Part shown: one piece after another, positions 18,930 to 26,927 of the stretch
Layout: each line of letters opens with the position of its first letter
How positions within the stretch are numbered: position 1 is the first letter of the stretch
Assembly (NCBI RefSeq): GCF_029714945.1
Contig: NZ_CP121634.1
Span: forward strand, 1,509,001 to 1,573,000
DNA length: 64,000 bases
From: Bradyrhizobium sp. CIAT3101
GTDB lineage: Bacteria; Pseudomonadota; Alphaproteobacteria; Rhizobiales; Xanthobacteraceae
Reading direction: 5' to 3'
Notes under the pieces: model-generated
What the model was told of the DNA's origin: nothing
Databases searched by the model: none
The model's input: only the letters and a program-made list of their open reading frames with translations
Program-made: the position numbers and the translations under genes

Positions 18930-19583
18930 CTATGCGTTCGATCTGCGAGCCGCTCTTTCGGACTGACCGTTTTCGAAGGTGGCCAAGGCCTGGTCGACCA
19001 GCTTGTCGACGTCGAGCGACAAAATGCGAAGGCGACCCGTTCTCAGCATGAGGAGGAGACCGAACATCCAGGAGGCGCCGGCGGCCCCTCTCTCGAGCTT
19101 GTTCGAGGCGGTTGCGAGTCCGTCGGCTTCGAGAGCGTCCGCTGCGGCCGCGTACACGCGCTTGAGCAGCACGTTCAGTTCGCGATTGAGGTCCTTGCCG
19201 ACGCCGGCGGGCTTCGCGCCGCCGTAGAGGTAGAAACCGAGATCGTATTCGGCCGGCCTCGCGCGAAAGTATTCGAACCAAGCGCGGAGCGCTGCCGCGC
19301 CTTTGCGGCCCACCGGGGCCGCCCGCGCCGCTCCTCCCACCGCTTCCGCCATGTCCTGCAGGGATTCCCGCAGAATGTCGGCATAGACGGCTTCCTTGCT
19401 TTCGTACTGCGAATAGATCGCGCCGGTTGTGCATCCGGCCACTCGAGCGATTTCCCTCACCGAGGTCGCGTTCAGGCCGACCTCGACGAAGACTTGCTTC
19501 GCCGCCTCGCGGATCAGCGTCCGCTTGAAGGCACTGACGGCGACCCGGCGCTTTTCACTGTTGTCGTCCGACGAGCTCGGCAT
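18930..19583 (-). CDS. TetR/AcrR family regulator of the catabolic cluster
   Basis: 217 residues from ATG 19583; a TTG seven codons upstream is possible, but the ATG has AGGTG at a good distance. The N-terminal helix-turn-helix spans about residues 30-75: [20 protein letters not shown] then [20 protein letters not shown], which is the TetR DNA-binding signature. The rest is a helical ligand-binding domain. The gene is divergent from the amidohydrolase operon, and a 13-base palindrome lies between them at 19626-19638. By position it is the likely repressor of both arms; the ligand could be a CoA thioester or free acid (inference). Confidence 0.9.
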   Translation of the reverse strand: MPSSSDDNSEKRRVAVSAFKRTLIREAAKQVFVEVGLNATSVREIARVAGCTTGAIYSQYESKEAVYADILRESLQDMAEAVGGAARAAPVGRKGAAALRAWFEYFRARPAEYDLGFYLYGGAKPAGVGKDLNRELNVLLKRVYAAAADALEADGLATASNKLERGAAGASWMFGLLLMLRTGRLRILSLDVDKLVDQALATFENGQSERAARRSNA

Positions 19584-19625
19584 GGTCGCACCTGCGTTCT
19601 GCAAATGTAATGTTGAAATCCTAAT

Positions 19626-19638
19626 ATAACAGTGTTAT
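19626..19638. promoter_or_regulatory. Palindromic operator candidate between divergent catabolic arms
   Basis: ATAACA-G-TGTTAT is a perfect 6+1+6 inverted repeat in the AT-rich 97-base gap between the TetR gene and the amidohydrolase gene. AATCC (19617-19621) and GGATT (19639-19643) extend it with an offset. Size and position suit a TetR dimer blocking both divergent promoters. It differs in sequence from the operators at 29831, 36783 and 39093, so it should belong to the local regulator. Confidence 0.55.
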
Positions 19639-19680
19639 GGATTGCAAGAGGGCGGCGATAATTTTGTCGGGAGAGGGAAC

Positions 19681-20496
19681 ATGACGACGATCGACGCATG
19701 GATGCAGCACCCGAACGCCGGATGGATCGGCGACCCCATGTTCGCGTCCCTTCGCCGCTGGAAGCCGGGCCCGTGGTCCGAGACCAGCCGGCCGGTCGAA
19801 GAGACCCTGGCCGAAATGGACAGGGCGGGCGTTTTCGTCGGTATGCTGTGCGGATGGCACGGCCCCCAAGGCGCGATGATCAGCAACGAGGAGGTCGCCC
19901 AGCATTGCCGGGCGCATCCGGATCGCTTCGTGGGCATCGCGTCGGTCGATCTTTACCGGCCGATGGATGGCGTGCGGGAACTCCGTCGGCGTGTCCGGCA
20001 GGACGGATTCAAGGGACTCCGCGTCCTGCCCTGGCTATGGGGGTTGCCGCCCGACGACCGACGCTACTACCCGCTGTTTGCCGAATGTTGTGAGCTCGAT
20101 ATTCCCTTCTGCACGCAGGTCGGGCACGCCGGGCCCTTAAGGGAGTCCGAACCGGGACGTCCCATTCCGTATCTCGACCGCGTCGCCATCGAGTTTCCGG
20201 AGCTTCGCATCCTGGGCGGTCATATCGGCGTGCCGTGGTTCGGCGAAATGCTGTCGCTGATGATGAAGTATCCGAACGTCTTCATCGACACCTCGGCCTA
20301 CAAGGTCAGCCGCTATCCCAAGGAAGTGGTCGAATACATGCGGGGTAATCCGAAGCATCGCGTCCTGTTCGGGTCCAACCATCCGTTCTGGCCCGCCGGC
20401 GACTGCATCGAAGGGCTTCAGGATCTGCAGCTCGGCGACCCGGCCCAAGCGGCGTTTCTCTCGGGCAACGCGAAGCGCGTCTTCAAGCTCGGCTGA
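19681..20496 (+). CDS. Amidohydrolase-family protein (ACMSD-like fold)
   Basis: 271 residues; ATG 19681 has GGGAGAGG about five bases upstream. The protein follows the amidohydrolase_2 layout: CTQVGHAGP, LRILGGHIGVPW and a C-terminal LFGSNHPFW. Two usual metal positions are altered. The N-terminal HxH motif is replaced by IDAWMQHP (residues about 4-11), and the last aspartate (normally GSDYP or GTDYP) is Asn in GSNHP. Members hydrolyse or decarboxylate cyclic and aromatic compounds with zinc. This one may use a different metal arrangement or none. It heads the rightward six-gene arm. Confidence 0.85.
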   Translation: MTTIDAWMQHPNAGWIGDPMFASLRRWKPGPWSETSRPVEETLAEMDRAGVFVGMLCGWHGPQGAMISNEEVAQHCRAHPDRFVGIASVDLYRPMDGVRELRRRVRQDGFKGLRVLPWLWGLPPDDRRYYPLFAECCELDIPFCTQVGHAGPLRESEPGRPIPYLDRVAIEFPELRILGGHIGVPWFGEMLSLMMKYPNVFIDTSAYKVSRYPKEVVEYMRGNPKHRVLFGSNHPFWPAGDCIEGLQDLQLGDPAQAAFLSGNAKRVFKLG

Positions 20497-20531
20497 ACCC
20501 AACTCCTTTGTCATCGCGATAGGGATCAATT

Positions 20532-21329
20532 ATGGCCTGGACCATCGAACGCAGACACGACCACGTCGTCGTCGTGACCATGAACACGAACAAGGTGAAT
20601 GCCCAAAATCCGGCGTTCTTCGACGATCTTCACGCGGCGTTCGACCGCCTCGAGCGCGAGTTCGAGGACTGCGCGGTGGTCCTCACCGGGACCGGACGGG
20701 TATTTTCAGCGGGCCTCGATCTCGACCACCATTTCGCGATGTTCGCCCGCCGGGATCTGAAGGAAATCGACAAATGGTTCGCCGCATACCGCGCGACGAA
20801 CCTGCGGCTCTTCACGTATCCGCGGCCGACCGTGGCCGCGATCAACGGCCATGCCTATGCCGGTGGTTTCATCACCGCGATCGATTGCGACTATCGCGTC
20901 GCCGCCCAGGCCGATCTGCAGTTCGCGCTGAACGAGGTGCCGATCGGCATCCCCATGCCGGCAGTCTACTGCGAAATCATCAAGCATGCGATCGGCTCGC
21001 AAGCCGCATCGGAGTTCACGCTATTCGGCCAGGTGTACGATCTGGCCGCAGCGACGCGGATGGGCGTTGTGCAGAAGGTCGTCCGGCCGGACCAACTGCT
21101 CGATGCGGCGGTGGCTTGGGCGGCCAATGTCCCTCCCGATTGCTATCCCGCCTATGCATTTGCCAAGCGCGCGCTGCAGGCGACGACGATGGCGGCGATC
21201 GATGCGGCGGCAAGGCTCGATCTCGATCTTCTGTCGCGGGGCATGTCGGATCCAAAAAGCCTGCAAGCGAATGCGCGCCGCTATCGCGAGCTGAAGGGCC
21301 GGGACATCACCTGGCCGATGCCAGTCTGA
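20532..21329 (+). CDS. Enoyl-CoA hydratase/isomerase family protein
   Basis: 265 residues of the crotonase fold. VVLTGTGRVFSAGLDLDHHF carries the first oxyanion-hole loop, PTVAAINGHAYAGGFITAID the second, and ALNEVPIGIPMP the usual catalytic-loop region. Crotonases hydrate, isomerise or cleave acyl-CoA in the cytoplasm. A hydratase glutamate pair is not obvious in the expected positions, so isomerase or hydrolase chemistry is possible. It begins 35 bases after the amidohydrolase gene and probably handles the CoA ester made by the ligase of the other arm. Confidence 0.88.
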   Translation: MAWTIERRHDHVVVVTMNTNKVNAQNPAFFDDLHAAFDRLEREFEDCAVVLTGTGRVFSAGLDLDHHFAMFARRDLKEIDKWFAAYRATNLRLFTYPRPTVAAINGHAYAGGFITAIDCDYRVAAQADLQFALNEVPIGIPMPAVYCEIIKHAIGSQAASEFTLFGQVYDLAAATRMGVVQKVVRPDQLLDAAVAWAANVPPDCYPAYAFAKRALQATTMAAIDAAARLDLDLLSRGMSDPKSLQANARRYRELKGRDITWPMPV

Positions 21330-21400
21330 ACCGACTGTTAGAGATTTGCGCTCCGGACGGCTCGACGTCGAGCACCGGTTGCCAATTCCGAGAGATCCCA

Positions 21401-22132
21401 ATGGGTGCCAAACAGGAATTGCGAAAGCTGGCGTTCTGGGCGGACGTCCTCTCGGAGGAGGAGGCCGAGCGGGCGATTGTCGGCATCAGCGAGCGCCGCT
21501 ACCGCGCCGGCACCTACATCTGCCATCGGGACGACCGCCTCGATTACTGGACCGGAATCGTGACGGGTCTCGTCAAGATGAGTGCGATCTCCGAGACGGG
21601 GAAGCCCATGACGTTCGCCGGCCTTGGCGCCGGCGGATGGTTCGGCGAAGGCAGCCTACTGAAGAACGAGGGACGCAAGTACGACCTGGTCGTGTTGCGC
21701 GATACTCATCTGGCGATGTTGAACCGGAACACGTTCATCTGGCTGTTCGAGAATTGCCCTCGGTTCACGCAGTTTCTGGCGCAGCAGCTCAACGAACGGA
21801 TGGGTCAATTCATCGCCGCCATGGAATCGGATCGCCTCCACGATCTCGCGGTACGCGTGGCACGGCATCTGGCGTGGCTGTTCAACCCGATCCTCTATCC
21901 GAACACCCGCTCGCTCATCGAGATCACGCAGGAGGAACTCGCGCTTCTGGCCGGCCTCTCTCGCCAGGCGGCGAACAAAGCCCTCGCGAGCATCGAGGCC
22001 GCGGGCCTCGTCACGACGCGGCACGGAAAGATCTTCGTTCCCAGCCCCGAGAGGCTGGGGCGATATGCCCCGCGCGATGCCGGGGACTGCGGGACGCGGA
22101 TGCTGTTGACCGGGACGGGAAGGACCGCATGA
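21401..22132 (+). CDS. Crp/Fnr family transcription regulator
   Basis: 243 residues from ATG 21401: N-terminal cyclic-nucleotide-binding-like beta-roll (about 20-130, with GAGGWFGEGSLLKNE) and a C-terminal HTH_Crp (about 165-225, EITQEELALLAGLSRQAANKALASIEAAGLV). There are no FNR-type N-terminal cysteines. The PBC-like loop lacks the RxA of true cAMP binders, so another effector or none is likely. It sits inside the catabolic operon and its stop overlaps the aminotransferase start by ATGA, so it is co-translated with enzymes, a second control layer besides the TetR. Confidence 0.88.
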   Translation: MGAKQELRKLAFWADVLSEEEAERAIVGISERRYRAGTYICHRDDRLDYWTGIVTGLVKMSAISETGKPMTFAGLGAGGWFGEGSLLKNEGRKYDLVVLRDTHLAMLNRNTFIWLFENCPRFTQFLAQQLNERMGQFIAAMESDRLHDLAVRVARHLAWLFNPILYPNTRSLIEITQEELALLAGLSRQAANKALASIEAAGLVTTRHGKIFVPSPERLGRYAPRDAGDCGTRMLLTGTGRTA

Positions 22133-23298
22133 ATCGACTTTCGAAGCGCAGCGCCGTCGAGCCGTATCGGGCGATGGACATCATGGCGGGCGCGTTCGCG
22201 CTCGAGCGGGAAGGGCGGCGGATCGTGCACATGGCGGTCGGCGAGCCCGGCGCACCGGTTCCCGGGCCGGTGCGCGAAGCGGCCGCCGCGGCGCTCTCGA
22301 ACGGTCGCATCCGCTACACCGAGGCGCTGGGCATTCCGGCTCTGCGCCGACGCATCGCGGCCTACTACGGAGACGCGCACGGACTGGACGTCTCGCCGGA
22401 CCGCATCGTCGTGACGACGGGATCGTCGGCGGCGTTCAACCTCGCCTTCCTGTCGCTTTTCGACGTCGGCGACCGGGTAGGCGTTTCGACGCCCGGCTAT
22501 CCTCCGTACCGGAACATCCTCCAGACGCTGGGTCTCGAGATCGTCGATCTCCCGACCGAGGCGGAGACCCGATGGATAGTGACGCCCGAGATGATCGCCG
22601 GGGCCCATTCGCGCAAGCCGCTGCAGGGATTGATCCTGGCGAGTCCGAATAATCCGAACGGCACGGTGATCGCTCCGGACGACCTACGCGCCATCGTTGA
22701 CACGTGCCGCGAACTCGGCATCCGCCTGATCATGGACGAGATCTATCATGGGCTGGTCTACGGTTTTCCGGCCAAGAGCGCGCTTGCCTTTTCGGACGGC
22801 GTGATCGTCGTCAACAGCTTCTCCAAATACTACTGCATGACCGGCTGGCGGATCGGCTGGATGGTGGTGCCGGCGGAGATGACGCGGTCTCTGGAATGCC
22901 TGCACCAGAACCTCGCGATCAGCGTGAATGCGCTCTCCCAACAGGCCGCGATCGCAGCGTTCGACGCCACCGATGAGCTCGAGGCCGTCAAGGCGGGCTA
23001 TGCGGCGAACCGTGAACTCTTGCTCCGGGAGCTGCCCAAGGCGGGACTTGGAGATCTCCATCCGGTCGACGGCGCCTTCTACGTCTATGCCAATGTGCAC
23101 CGGTTCACGAATGACAGCGTCGATTTCGCGCGGCGCCTCCTCGTTGAAGCCGGCGTCGCCGTCGCTCCCGGCATCGATTTCGATCCGGCTCGCGGCGCCA
23201 ACTACGTCCGGCTTTCCTTTGCCGGGACGCATTCGGACATGGCCGAGGGAGCGGACCGAATAGCTGACTTTCTGAGCCGCACGGGTGCGATGGGATGA
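22129..23298 (+). CDS. Class I/II pyridoxal-phosphate aminotransferase
   Basis: 389 residues starting at ATG 22129, overlapping the regulator stop by four bases. Fold-type I features are present: GEPGAPVPGPV near the N-terminus, SPNNPNGTV (172-180), Asp203 in IMDEIYHGL, the Schiff-base lysine Lys233 in NSFSKYYCMTGWRIGW, and a C-terminal arginine region (NYVRLSF). It transfers amino groups between amino and keto acids in the cytoplasm and most resembles aspartate/aromatic aminotransferases. In this operon it may work on a keto acid released from the pathway. Confidence 0.9.
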   Translation: MNRLSKRSAVEPYRAMDIMAGAFALEREGRRIVHMAVGEPGAPVPGPVREAAAAALSNGRIRYTEALGIPALRRRIAAYYGDAHGLDVSPDRIVVTTGSSAAFNLAFLSLFDVGDRVGVSTPGYPPYRNILQTLGLEIVDLPTEAETRWIVTPEMIAGAHSRKPLQGLILASPNNPNGTVIAPDDLRAIVDTCRELGIRLIMDEIYHGLVYGFPAKSALAFSDGVIVVNSFSKYYCMTGWRIGWMVVPAEMTRSLECLHQNLAISVNALSQQAAIAAFDATDELEAVKAGYAANRELLLRELPKAGLGDLHPVDGAFYVYANVHRFTNDSVDFARRLLVEAGVAVAPGIDFDPARGANYVRLSFAGTHSDMAEGADRIADFLSRTGAMG

Positions 23299-23345
23299 AC
23301 GGCCATCGAAAACGCTGCAGCCCGCACATCACGAAGGAGTAACGA

Positions 23346-24167
23346 ATGCAGATCCGATCCTCATTTACGCCGCCGTTCGCTCCGAGGGGCCGCGCCGCCG
23401 TAGCGCCTTTTCCCCCGTGGCACTACGCGGCTGATTTCCTGACCGTCGCGTTCGAGGCGCCCGAAGCCCGGGTCGCTGAAATTCTCCCGCCCGGTCTGGC
23501 ACCCGATGCGCGCGACGGAGCCGTGTTGTGCACGGCGTCGTTCGCGGCGTGGCAGGCATCCACGGACGAAGGCGAAGAGTTTCTCGATCCCAGCCGATCG
23601 CAGTACAACGAATGTCTCGTCTTCGTAGGAGCTCGGCTAGGTGATCAAGCGGTCTTTCACTGTCCGTACATCTACGTCGATTCGGATCTCTCGATGGTGC
23701 GTGGATGGCTCCTCGGATATCCGAAGAAATTCGGCGTCGTGCACACGACGCGAGCGTTTCCGCTTACGTCGCCCGCTGCGCCCAGTCTGGGGCCGTCGGG
23801 ACGGTTCGGGGGGACTCTCGCTCTGCACGGGCGCAGATTGGCGGAGGGAACCGTCGCGATAGAGACAGAGGCCGAGCCCGAGGCGCCGGTCTTCGGAAGC
23901 AAGCCGATCATCGCACGCCGGCACTTCGCTTCTCTGTACGAAGGCGAGCATGACCGGCCGGCGGTCGACGAACTGACCCGGCTTCACGGAGAGAACTTCC
24001 AGATCTCGCAGGTTTGGGCAGGCGCGGCGACGCTCGCTTTCGGAGCATCTCCCACGGAAGATCTCGACCTCCTCGCTCCGATGCGAGTGCTGCGCGGATA
24101 CCGATATTCGGTCGCCATGACCAACAAGTTCAACACCAAGGTACGCGACCTGAGGCAGGCATCATGA
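23346..24167 (+). CDS. Acetoacetate decarboxylase-fold protein (cluster paralogue)
   Basis: 273 residues with the acetoacetate decarboxylase fold: [20 protein letters not shown] (118-137) carries the two adjacent lysines (127-128), one of which forms the Schiff base in true decarboxylases. Beyond that motif it is distant from the better-matching enzyme at 27801, so the substrate is probably not acetoacetate; relatives include cyclase, aldolase-dehydratase and decarboxylase activities. An AAGGAGT ribosome-binding site precedes ATG 23346. Its stop overlaps the next start by ATGA. Confidence 0.8.
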   Translation: MQIRSSFTPPFAPRGRAAVAPFPPWHYAADFLTVAFEAPEARVAEILPPGLAPDARDGAVLCTASFAAWQASTDEGEEFLDPSRSQYNECLVFVGARLGDQAVFHCPYIYVDSDLSMVRGWLLGYPKKFGVVHTTRAFPLTSPAAPSLGPSGRFGGTLALHGRRLAEGTVAIETEAEPEAPVFGSKPIIARRHFASLYEGEHDRPAVDELTRLHGENFQISQVWAGAATLAFGASPTEDLDLLAPMRVLRGYRYSVAMTNKFNTKVRDLRQAS

Positions 24168-24868
24168 CTGACGAACTCATTGAGCGTCTCAAAGATTTGA
24201 GTACCCCACACTTGGCAGATGCTTGTCTGAGGACGAGCGTCGCAGTGCGATGCGCACCGGCGGCACTGCGGCCGATCGCGCCTGACATGCGATGTGTCGG
24301 CCGGGTGCGGCCGGCGCGCCACTGCGGCAGCGTGGACGTATTCCTGGAGGCTCTGGAAGTGGCGGAGCCCGGCGACGTCCTTGTGGTCGACAATGGTGGT
24401 CGCATCGACGAAGCGTGCGTTGGCGACCTGGTCACGCTCGAAGTGTCTAACGCCGGTCTAGCGGGCATCGCCATCTGGGGACTGCACCGTGACACGCCGG
24501 AGCTTCGCGAGATTGGATTGCCTTTTTTCTCGCTCGGTTCATTGCCGACGGGGCCTCAACGGCTCGACAAGCGTGCTCCCGACGCTCTTCTCTCAGCGCG
24601 CGTAGGCGAATGGGTGGTCGGTCCTGACGACGTAGTCGTGTGTGATGCAGACGGGGCGATTTTTCTGCCGCGCGAGCGGCTTGTGGACGTGGTCCAAGCC
24701 GCGGAAGCAATCAGGTCAACGGAGCACCGGCAGGCCCGCGAAATGCGCGCAGGACGTAGCTTCAGGCATCAAGCTGCTTTTGCGCAGTATCTCGCGCATC
24801 GTATGGAGGATCCAACTTTCGGCTTCCGAGAGCACCTGAGATTGATCGGCGGAGCAATCGAGGAATAA
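24164..24868 (+). CDS. RraA-like / HMG aldolase family protein
   Basis: 234 residues; ATG 24164 overlaps the previous stop as ATGA. The fold is that of RraA and class II 4-hydroxy-4-methyl-2-oxoglutarate/4-carboxy-4-hydroxy-2-oxoadipate aldolases: [20 protein letters not shown] (70-89), then [10 protein letters not shown] (105-114) with the Arg-Asp pair (109-110) that binds substrate and metal in aldolases. The usual GGxRD is GLHRD here. In a catabolic operon an aldolase role, releasing pyruvate from a ring-cleavage product, is more likely than RNase E inhibition. It is the last gene of the arm. Confidence 0.85.
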   Translation: MTDELIERLKDLSTPHLADACLRTSVAVRCAPAALRPIAPDMRCVGRVRPARHCGSVDVFLEALEVAEPGDVLVVDNGGRIDEACVGDLVTLEVSNAGLAGIAIWGLHRDTPELREIGLPFFSLGSLPTGPQRLDKRAPDALLSARVGEWVVGPDDVVVCDADGAIFLPRERLVDVVQAAEAIRSTEHRQAREMRAGRSFRHQAAFAQYLAHRMEDPTFGFREHLRLIGGAIEE

Positions 24869-25147
24869 TTCTGATGAATCAAACTTTTAGGGTAGTGACG
24901 CCGCGAAAAACTTCTAGACCGACATGGTGCGAACGCTCATGCCGACTTCCGCACGCGGCATCCAATACCACCCCTACGAAAGCCATCGAACGCTATGGAG
25001 CCGTTTAACGCGGTGAGCGAGACGAACATCGAAACAAGCTATCGATACTCAGTCCCGAATCTTTGTCGTATCGCTTACTCGCTCGAATGAGGCCGAACTG
25101 AAGTTTCAGTCCAAGAGCGCACATCACACTGCGAAACAAAGCAAAAT

Positions 25148-25200
25148 TGGCGCACCCGACACGATTCGAACGTGTGACCTTTGCCTTCGGAGGGCAACGG
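25148..25200 (-). pseudogene. 3' half of tRNA-Arg(CCG) (right attachment relic)
   Basis: On the minus strand these 53 bases give a well-formed 3' tRNA half: anticodon arm TTGCC-CTCCGAA-GGCAA (anticodon CCG), T-arm ACACG-TTCGAAT-CGTGT and the acceptor strand CGGGTGCG plus CCA. The 5' half (acceptor and D-arm) is missing; upstream on that strand is unrelated AT-rich sequence, so it cannot be a working tRNA. It repeats 44 of 46 bases of 15496-15541 in the same orientation and is followed by the same ATTTAGTCCC (25225-25234). Tyrosine integrases typically duplicate exactly this part of a tRNA. No gene is seen at 24869-25147. Confidence 0.75.
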
Positions 25201-25269
25201 TTAGTTCAACTCAAATCAGGACAGATTTAGTCCCGCGCAAACGAGCCGAGTCACTGGTTCGCGGCTTCA

Positions 25270-25775
25270 GAACTTGATTCGATTCCGGTTGTAATCGGCC
25301 GTTCGATTCCAGCTCACCGCACGGGATTTCGGTTTGGTGTTCGCGCCATCGTTCTTGCGGCCCGCCTGCTCAATTCGTTCGTTCGGCAATAACGAAATTC
25401 GTTCCGAAGGTTTGGATTTGCGATACCGACAAAAATACCGACAAAACGGATGGCTGCCGCGGACTTTTGCGTGCATTTTCAATGCGCCAAGAAGAACTTT
25501 CCTGAAAGCAGGAATCGAACTAGTCCATTAAGTAATTGATATTATTGATGTTTTATTCTTGGTGCCCCTGGCCGATAATCAACTAGTCGCATAACAAATT
25601 GAATTTGCGATACTTTTAGTCGTCGGTTGCCTCAGATACCGACAGGAATACCGACAAGATGATGGACGGGAGGCGTTCGCAAAAAATAAAATTGCGAGCG
25701 CTCTGCAGCACGCACAGTGTTGCGGTTCTTGTCTTCATAACCGCCGGCCGGAGTCGAACCCGGCTCAGACTCGAA
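25270..25775. repeat. Composite tRNA-relic repeat, copy B
   Basis: Diverged direct copy of 6028-6505 with the same landmarks in the same order: CTGCTCAATTCGTTCG (about 25367-25382), two ATACCGACA units (about 25423 and 25434), T-arm-like GGAATCGAACTAG (25511-25523), TGGTGCCCCTGGCCG (25560-25574; minus-strand tRNA-Leu 3' end with CCA) followed by a decayed T-arm ATAATCAACTAG, two more ATACCGACA units (about 25636 and 25648), and GAGTCGAACCCGGCT (25751-25765). It lies 70 bases from the tRNA-Arg relic, so two attachment regions abut here, and it is followed immediately by a truncated gene. Confidence 0.7.
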
Positions 25776-25798
25776 ATCTTTAGGGAGGTGGGCGAGCG

Positions 25799-26200
25799 AT
25801 GGCGGGATACGTCGACACGCTGCTTCGCCCCAACGATCCGTCCGCACAGGCACAAGGGCAATCCTATCCGCGGCCAGAAATGGTGCGTCTGCTGACCACC
25901 GACTTCCGTGCCGGAGGCGATGTGAACGCGAACGACAAAACCTACATCGCCAAAGTCGTGGCCGCGCGCACCGGCCTCAGCCAGGCCGATGCCGAGAAGC
26001 GCGTGAACGACGTCGTGACCTAAGCCAAGGCCGACCTCGATGCCGCTCGCAAGGCCGCGATGCAAACGGCCATCTGGCTAACGCCGTCGCTGTTCATTGG
26101 TGCATTTTCCGCGACCCTCGCCGCCATGGAAGGCGGCGGACTTCGGGACGGGACATGGGGAGGGAAGCGCTGCGCAACCACTCAATCATCTTCGGCAAGA
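25799..26200 (+). pseudogene. C-terminal remnant of a PhnA-like / multi-TM membrane protein
   Basis: From ATG 25799 an open frame gives 74 residues (GYVDTLLRPND, RLLTTDFRAGGDVNANDK, GLSQADAEKRVNDVVT), then a TAA at 26021. The same frame continues recognisably after it: AKADLDAARKAAMQTAIW, SLFIGAFSATLAAMEGGG, LRDGTW. I recognise this as the C-terminal part of a Bradyrhizobium membrane protein usually labelled PhnA-like. Its long N-terminal membrane part is absent because repeat copy B ends just upstream. So the gene is both 5'-truncated and interrupted by a stop. The name rests on memory of the family. Confidence 0.6.
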
Positions 26201-26218
26201 AACTGAGGAGATAGAACC

Positions 26219-26287
26219 ATGCCCATTCTGCTTTGGCTCGTCGGAATTCCGATTCCGCTGATCATCCTGATCATGCTTTTGCGCTGA
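26219..26287 (+). CDS. 22-residue membrane micro-protein
   Basis: ATG 26219 with GAGGAG at 26205-26210 opens a 22-residue, almost entirely hydrophobic peptide (MPILLWLVGIPIPLIILIML plus LR) ending at TGA 26285-26287. Near-identical peptides typically follow the PhnA-like gene in bradyrhizobia (recall, not a search), which supports it being real despite its size. It should be a single membrane-spanning peptide of unknown role. Its upstream partner is broken here, so it may be an orphan. Confidence 0.6.
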   Translation: MPILLWLVGIPIPLIILIMLLR

Positions 26288-26294
26288 CATCATG

Positions 26295-26324
26295 GCCGCC
26301 GCGCGCTCTTAAGCGTGCGGCGGC
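26295..26324 (+). terminator. Strong GC hairpin after the micro-ORF
   Basis: GCCGCCGCGCGCT (26295-26307), loop CTTA, AGCGTGCGGCGGC (26312-26324): a 13-bp stem with one G-T pair, eight bases after the micro-ORF stop. There is no T-tract, so intrinsic termination is uncertain; it may protect the 3' end of the transcript. Confidence 0.5.
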
Positions 26325-26447
26325 AAACATGACGTTGTCGTGCCAACCATGGTCATGGCGGCTCGACCCGGACTGGCGCTGGTATCGTGATCCGTGGCGC
26401 TCCCGCCACTGCGACGGGTCTCGCCGGTTGCCCCGAGCCGCTGCTCC

Positions 26448-26810
26448 TTAGCCGGTCCGTTGCGCGGTCCAATATCCGGAGCAGCGCCCGCCGGCCGCAT
26501 GACCGCTCCAGCTCCCGCGACCGGCGTCTCCCGTCAGCTTCCCCGAGCCCGACGCGTATTTGTCATGGACGGTTACCGACGCATGAACCGCGCCCGATCG
26601 TCCGACGTGCCCCGTAAACTTCACCAGATTGGGATGCGTCACGATCCCGTCGTTGATGTTCACCGAAAAGTTGTAGGTTGAATCGCAGCTTCCGCGCTGC
26701 GTAACGAAGAGAAGGTCCCAGGAACCGTCGTAAGAGGTTCGGGCCTCGGCGGCCGTCGCCAACGTAAGGCAGGCACAGCCGATGACGGTCGCTATCAGTC
26801 GTTTGTTCAC
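26448..26810 (-). CDS. Small secreted hypothetical protein
   Basis: 120 residues. The start is GTG at 26810 with AGGAGAAAACA directly upstream. A signal peptide (MNKRLIATVIGCACLTLATA, cleaved near AEA) precedes a compact domain beginning SYDGSWDLLFVTQRGSCDST, with two later cysteines (one in the GGRCSGYW tail). The SYDG-W...RGSCD pattern resembles small exported rhizobial proteins of unknown function. It is likely disulfide-bonded in the periplasm. It follows the bdhA-adc-patatin operon at 117 bases and may have its own promoter. Confidence 0.7.
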   Translation of the reverse strand: MNKRLIATVIGCACLTLATAAEARTSYDGSWDLLFVTQRGSCDSTYNFSVNINDGIVTHPNLVKFTGHVGRSGAVHASVTVHDKYASGSGKLTGDAGRGSWSGHAAGGRCSGYWTAQRTG

Positions 26811-26927
26811 TGTTTTCTCCTGTTGAAGTGATGGGCGTGGCCGTATCGTCTTGGTCTATCCCGGTTGTTCGTCGATCATCTTCTCAGATCGCCCGTCTCA
26901 AGAAGCCACGTCGCGTTTCCGCGGGCT

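Noticed and set aside
17120..19051. Long open frame on the plus strand opposite the CoA ligase
   Set aside because: High GC leaves antisense frames open; the product is Arg/His/Asp-rich low-complexity, while the opposite strand encodes a complete ligase.
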